Shown: positions 6,000-9,232 of the stretch, piece by piece | Layout of the letters: each line of letters begins with the position of its first letter | How positions within the stretch are numbered: position 1 is the stretch's first letter | Origin: an uncultured Eubacteriales bacterium | Lineage (GTDB): Bacteria; Bacillota_A; Clostridia; Lachnospirales; Cellulosilyticaceae | DNA length: 9,232 nt | Assembly (NCBI GenBank): GCA_900556665.1 | Contig: USPX01000065.1 | Coordinates: 1-9,232 of the forward strand | Direction: 5' to 3' | The notes under the pieces: generated by a model | What the model was told of the DNA's origin: nothing | What the model saw: only the letters and a program-made list of their open reading frames with translations | Databases searched by the model: none | Made by a program: the position numbers and the translations under genes

Positions 6000-6398
6000 T
6001 TATGCTTCGCCCAGTACCTTTTCTAAAAACTCAGCTGCATCTTTTACGCAATCATCACAGCCACGTAAAAGTGTACCTGTTTCGATACCTTTTAATTCTT
6101 TGCAAATTACTGAATGATTACGATCATAGAACTCATTCATAATTTGTCTTGTATCTTGCATTGTTTTACCTTTATTATGCCCTTGTTTGCTATTGATAAG
6201 ACCAAGGATTGCACAAGCACCACTAATTGCACCGCAAGTCCCTTGCATATTCCCAAAACCAGCACCAAATGCTTGTGTCATTTGATACATTGTTTCTTCA
6301 TCCATTCCTGCAAGGTCACAGTATGTACAAGCAATTGCTTGTGCACAGTTGTAACCATTTCTTTTTTTCTCTACTGCTGCTGCTACTCTTGATTCCAT
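6000..6398 (-). CDS. C_GCAxxG_C_C family cysteine-rich protein, putative redox protein
   Basis: 132 residues, cytosolic, belonging to the family named after its spaced cysteines. Cysteines seen: C18 in GYNCAQA, C24 and C27, C55 in GTCGAISGA (the GCA-like signature), C62 in GACAILG, C99, and the C114/C117 pair in RGCDDCV. Glycine-rich AFGAGFGN (43-50) precedes the signature. The family is common in anaerobes and is thought to bind metal or act in electron transfer, but no reaction is established, so the role stays open. The start is the ATG at 6398, with AGGAGG eight bases upstream; an adjacent in-frame TTG at 6401 would add one residue. The gene has its own extended -10 promoter and operator candidate, so it is probably regulated apart from the flavoprotein operon upstream. 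Confidence 0.9.
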   Translation of the reverse strand: MESRVAAAVEKKRNGYNCAQAIACTYCDLAGMDEETMYQMTQAFGAGFGNMQGTCGAISGACAILGLINSKQGHNKGKTMQDTRQIMNEFYDRNHSVICKELKGIETGTLLRGCDDCVKDAAEFLEKVLGEA

Positions 6399-6424
6399 CA
6401 ATTATGCCTCCTAGATAACTTATG

Positions 6425-6440
6425 CATACAAAATTGTATG
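6425..6440. promoter_or_regulatory. Palindromic operator candidate for the C_GCAxxG_C_C gene
   Basis: CATACAA-AA-TTGTATG, two perfect 7-base arms with a 2-base centre. It lies just downstream of the -10 box and upstream of the ribosome binding site, where a bound repressor would block transcription. The cognate regulator is not in the window and I do not recognise the site. Confidence 0.4.
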
Positions 6441-6450
6441 TCCTGTTTTT

Positions 6451-6462
6451 TATATTATATCA
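6451..6462 (-). promoter_or_regulatory. Extended -10 promoter of the C_GCAxxG_C_C gene
   Basis: The minus strand carries TGATATAAT, an extended -10 (TGn) with a consensus TATAAT at 6459-6454. No recognisable -35 box lies 16-18 bases upstream, which fits an extended -10 promoter. The predicted start near 6447 leaves a leader of about 50 bases. Confidence 0.45.
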
Positions 6463-6482
6463 TATTTATATGAAGGCTTTAT

Positions 6483-6536
6483 AGCACCTGTTTTAGGAGC
6501 ATATTACTTTATAAATCTCCTTATAAAATAGGTGCT
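6483..6536. repeat. Long hairpin immediately after the flavoprotein operon
   Basis: AGCACCTGTTTTA (6483-6495) pairs with TAAAATAGGTGCT (6524-6536): 13 pairs including one G-T wobble. Inner GGAG/CTCC pairs could extend the stem across a small bulge. It starts five bases beyond the stop of the gene ending at 6542. Neither side has a proper T run, so it may be a weak terminator or an mRNA-stabilising 3' hairpin. Confidence 0.6.
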
Positions 6537-6541
6537 TCGTA

Positions 6542-7834
6542 TTAAATCAATCCTTTTTCAGCTAAATCTTCAATAGGTCTCATCTTTTCATAAATTTCAG
6601 GTCTTTCCTCTTGTATTTTCATTTTCATTTTGAGTAGCTCACGCCATAAAGTTTTAGGTGTTTCAAACTGACTAAAGTTACCACATAAAGTGTTACCTTC
6701 TAACATGGCAAATAAATAATCGATTTCATCATCAGCAAATCTGCCTTTAATGCTTAATGTCCCATAGAGTTTGACGAATTCAAGGCTATCCATACGATTA
6801 AATTCAAAAGCTTTGTTCCACCAAGTTGTATACGCTTCAAATCCTTTTTGCCCCATCAATTCTTTCTTAATTGCATCTGCTGCATGATAACCACACATCA
6901 AGGCGCCTTGTACTAAAGTTTCCACATGGGCTGCGCTATCACCTATGATGAGAATATTGCCTTTATAAGGTCTTTTAAGTGATGCATAAGACTTAACGGC
7001 ACATCCCGTTTTACGAATAACCTTTGCTCCTGCTAGCTTCTCTTTTAAAGGACTTTCTCCTATAACCTTTTTTAAAAGCATTTCTGGCTTTAAATCTTTT
7101 GTGCCCATAACAACTACTTCCATAGCATGTAAGCCTTCTAAACTTGACCCTACCATAACTTCTGCAAATGGATGATAGTTATTGCCATAAAATTGATTCC
7201 AACTTTGTAGGTCTAAGTCCTTTGTCTCATCAAAAGTATAACAAGCAACTAATGGCATACCAAACAATTGTCTACCTTCATTTAAACCAATCATTTCAGT
7301 AAGACTTGCATTAGCGCCTTCACAAATAATAAGTTTCTTACCATAGATCCTTTCTTCTTGCCCATGGCATTTTACAGTAACGCATACTTCATTGCCATTA
7401 TCTTCGATTTTTTGAGCTCTTGTTTCTAATCTTATTTCAACGCCTAATTTTTCACAAGCTTTACTTAAACTGCGAAGTAGTTCACCCTTATCAAATTTAA
7501 CCGCAAACGGTTTATTATTCGGATGTGCAAAATGTACTTTATGTCCTTTCGGTGAAATCATGTTATTACTTACTAAATTCATTCTAGCCCCTGTATAAGG
7601 CACTTCAAATTGATTTTTAGTAAATATAATTTTATCATCTGTTACCTTAAGCGTCTCCCCTTCATAGCCTTCATCTAATACCAATTGTGCTGAGCAGGTA
7701 CGGGTAATATCTGTAATATCTTTTTGCCTTTCAATCAAGATGACACTAAGTCCCTTCTGGGCTGCTGTTTTAGCAGCCATCAGTCCTGCTGGTCCTGCTC
7801 CCACAATGATTAAGTCTTTCATATTTCTTCTCAT
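6542..7834 (-). CDS. FAD-dependent oxidoreductase, geranylgeranyl reductase/FixC-like (second copy)
   Basis: A 430-residue cytosolic flavoprotein of the p-hydroxybenzoate hydroxylase fold. The FAD-binding Rossmann motif is at the N-terminus: VGAGPAGLMAAKTA (GxGxxG at 12-17) with acidic E35 ending the second strand (LIERQ). A second FAD contact, GNILIIGDSAAHVE (GD at 298-299), is followed by VQGALMCGYHAA. C47 in TCSAQ is shared with the paralogue and may matter for activity. Relatives reduce isoprenoid double bonds or pass electrons to quinones; the substrate here cannot be read from sequence. The start at 7834 is supported by AGGGGG six bases upstream; an ATG at 7822 is a weaker alternative. 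It lies 14 bases downstream of its paralogue's stop, so the two are co-transcribed. The whole protein aligns with the paralogue with little or no gapping, indicating tandem duplication. Confidence 0.92.
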   Translation of the reverse strand: MRRNMKDLIIVGAGPAGLMAAKTAAQKGLSVILIERQKDITDITRTCSAQLVLDEGYEGETLKVTDDKIIFTKNQFEVPYTGARMNLVSNNMISPKGHKVHFAHPNNKPFAVKFDKGELLRSLSKACEKLGVEIRLETRAQKIEDNGNEVCVTVKCHGQEERIYGKKLIICEGANASLTEMIGLNEGRQLFGMPLVACYTFDETKDLDLQSWNQFYGNNYHPFAEVMVGSSLEGLHAMEVVVMGTKDLKPEMLLKKVIGESPLKEKLAGAKVIRKTGCAVKSYASLKRPYKGNILIIGDSAAHVETLVQGALMCGYHAADAIKKELMGQKGFEAYTTWWNKAFEFNRMDSLEFVKLYGTLSIKGRFADDEIDYLFAMLEGNTLCGNFSQFETPKTLWRELLKMKMKIQEERPEIYEKMRPIEDLAEKGLI

Positions 7835-7848
7835 AATTAACCCCCTAG

Positions 7849-9138
7849 TTATTTACTAAAAGAATCAGCCAAACTGCTTTGATCCATATTACTCATCTTA
7901 TGATAGATTTCCGGTGCTTCTTCCTTGATCTTCTCTTTATGTTCTAAAATAGCACCCCAAATGAGCTCAGGTGTCTTATATTGGCTATAAGTACCTTCTA
8001 AACGTTTATTTTCAATAAGTCCAAATAAATAATCTAATTCATCATCTGTATAAGTAGGCACTAAAGCATAACCTTGTGACACACGTAAATAATCGGAACT
8101 ATTAAATTCAAAGGAATCATTCCACCACTTAGTATAATCTTCAAAGCCTGGCTCACCCTTTATTTCCCTTACAATACTATGTGCTGCATGAAGTCCACAC
8201 ATTAATGCCCCTTGTACTTCAACTTCTACAAAGGCTGCAGTATCCCCAATAGCTAATACATTTCCCTTATATGGTGTCTTTAATGAAGAAAATGCTTTTA
8301 CGGGACAACCAATCTTGCTAATCACCTTAACATCTTTTAATTGTTCACTAAGTGGACTATCTGCTCTTAAGCCCTCAAAAATTTGTGCTGGTTTTAATCT
8401 AGCATCACCTGTTAAAGTCATTTCCACAATATGATTGCCATGTAAACTAGGCCCTATAATAGCTGGTGAATTAGTATGATAACATTTACCATAATAGAGG
8501 TTCCAACTATAAGGTTCTATATCCTTTACCCCTTCTAGAAAATACTTCACCGTATAAGCTGTTGCATAATGCATGCGATTTTCATTAAGTCCCATACTGC
8601 CACTTAAATGAGCATTAACGCCTTCAGCTATAATTAGTTTTTTACATTTTAGGACTTCATCTCCATTTTCACCTCTTACTTGCACACTCACTTCATCCCC
8701 ATAATCTACACCAGCTGTAGCTAAGGTTCCCATTCTAAAGCCTACACCTACATCCTTACAAACCTCATATAAGTCGGCTAACAATTTACGTTTATCAAAC
8801 TTAAAGGCAAAGGCTTCCCCATTACAACGAGCAAAGTGAATAATATGGTTTTGAGGTGAATGATAATATTTATTTTTAATAGGTACTAAATCCCCATCAT
8901 ATGGCACTTCAAAATGATTTTTAGGGAATACTAATTTATGCTTTCTAATCTCCATAGCTTCTCTTTCGTAACCAGCATCCATAATAAATTGTGCTGAACA
9001 TGCCCTTAGAAGTTTACTAAAGTCTTTATTCTTTTCTATTACAACAACAGATAAACCCCATTCTGCTGCAGTTTTAGCTGCCATAAGCCCTGCTGGGCCT
9101 GCTCCTACAATAATTAAATCTAAAATCTGTCTATTCAT
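7849..9138 (-). CDS. FAD-dependent oxidoreductase, geranylgeranyl reductase/FixC-like (first copy)
   Basis: 429 residues, paralogous along its full length to the next gene in the operon. Motifs sit at the same positions: VGAGPAGLMAAKTA with GxGxxG at 12-17, E35 in VIEKN, and C47 in ACSAQ; later GNVLAIGDTAAFVE and VQGALMCGLHAA. Shared stretches such as GCPVKAFSSLKTPYKGN and FEDYTKWWNDSFEFN show close kinship, while central substrate-side regions differ (for example residues near 190-240), suggesting different substrates or a heteromer; this is inference. The chosen start is the ATG at 9138, preceded by AAGGTG five bases upstream and aligned with the paralogue's start. An ATG at 9156 would add six residues but has only a weak binding site. 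No ferredoxin or electron-transfer flavoprotein gene is adjacent within the window, so an assignment to a FixABCX-type complex is not supported. Confidence 0.92.
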   Translation of the reverse strand: MNRQILDLIIVGAGPAGLMAAKTAAEWGLSVVVIEKNKDFSKLLRACSAQFIMDAGYEREAMEIRKHKLVFPKNHFEVPYDGDLVPIKNKYYHSPQNHIIHFARCNGEAFAFKFDKRKLLADLYEVCKDVGVGFRMGTLATAGVDYGDEVSVQVRGENGDEVLKCKKLIIAEGVNAHLSGSMGLNENRMHYATAYTVKYFLEGVKDIEPYSWNLYYGKCYHTNSPAIIGPSLHGNHIVEMTLTGDARLKPAQIFEGLRADSPLSEQLKDVKVISKIGCPVKAFSSLKTPYKGNVLAIGDTAAFVEVEVQGALMCGLHAAHSIVREIKGEPGFEDYTKWWNDSFEFNSSDYLRVSQGYALVPTYTDDELDYLFGLIENKRLEGTYSQYKTPELIWGAILEHKEKIKEEAPEIYHKMSNMDQSSLADSFSK

Positions 9139-9169
9139 ACAATCACCTTGAATCATTTACTCACTTACT

Positions 9170-9199
9170 AGTATATTCATTTTTACCATATTATGTTAT
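9170..9199 (-). promoter_or_regulatory. Possible promoter of the flavoprotein operon
   Basis: On the minus strand ATAACA (9199-9194), an 18-base spacer and TATACT (9175-9170). The -10 box is good, the -35 box poor (four of six to consensus). The DNA upstream to the window end is AT-rich with no further signal, and a better promoter could lie beyond the edge. Confidence 0.3.
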
Positions 9200-9232
9200 T
9201 GCTTAATTAAAAATAGCCTGTTATTTTATGCT

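Noticed and set aside
6114..6418. Plus-strand open frames over 6114-6418 rich in cysteine and leucine
   Set aside because: They are antisense to the well-recognised C_GCAxxG_C_C gene, which has a strong ribosome binding site and the family's cysteine pattern.

Overview
The window is low-GC DNA with AAGGGGG-type ribosome binding sites, long AT-rich gaps and an anaerobe-like gene set (type I pullulanase and GlgX-like debranching sequences, a stalk-domain transglutaminase-like protein, a C_GCAxxG_C_C protein, FixC/geranylgeranyl-reductase-like flavoproteins). This fits a clostridial member of the Bacillota, perhaps Lachnospirales. The placement is an inference from style and families, not from a marker gene.

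Layout. Positions 1-1756 (minus) hold a debranching enzyme cut by the window edge. Its first half reads as type I pullulanase and its second half as GlgX, with the switch at the shared DGFRFDL motif. Positions 1952-3174 (minus) hold one secreted stalk-domain/transglutaminase-like gene split in two. The split is caused by 30 bases identical to an Illumina TruSeq adapter/read-1 primer (2906-2935), which is a library or assembly artefact and not biology. Linkage between 1-2905 and 2936-9232 should therefore be treated as unproven, although both sides carry halves of what looks like the same type of gene. Next come a small Imm1-like protein (3327-3716, minus), a low-molecular-weight protein tyrosine phosphatase (3842-4303, minus), and a divergent membrane glycosyltransferase of family 2 (4634-5941, plus) with its own promoter and terminator. 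A cysteine-rich C_GCAxxG_C_C protein (6000-6398, minus) follows, then two tandem paralogous FAD-dependent reductases (6542-7834 and 7849-9138, minus) that form an operon with a 14-base gap.

How the genes relate. This is mostly a set of short transcription units. The phosphatase and the glycosyltransferase diverge from a 330-base AT-rich region with a recognisable promoter in each direction; tyrosine phosphatases of this class often accompany exopolysaccharide genes, but no other polysaccharide gene is present. The two flavoproteins and the cysteine-rich protein may share a redox theme, but the last has its own extended -10 promoter and a palindromic operator candidate. I did not find an undescribed multi-gene system. 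The strongest observations are the adapter insertion, the hybrid debranching enzyme, and an apparent ATT start codon on that enzyme.
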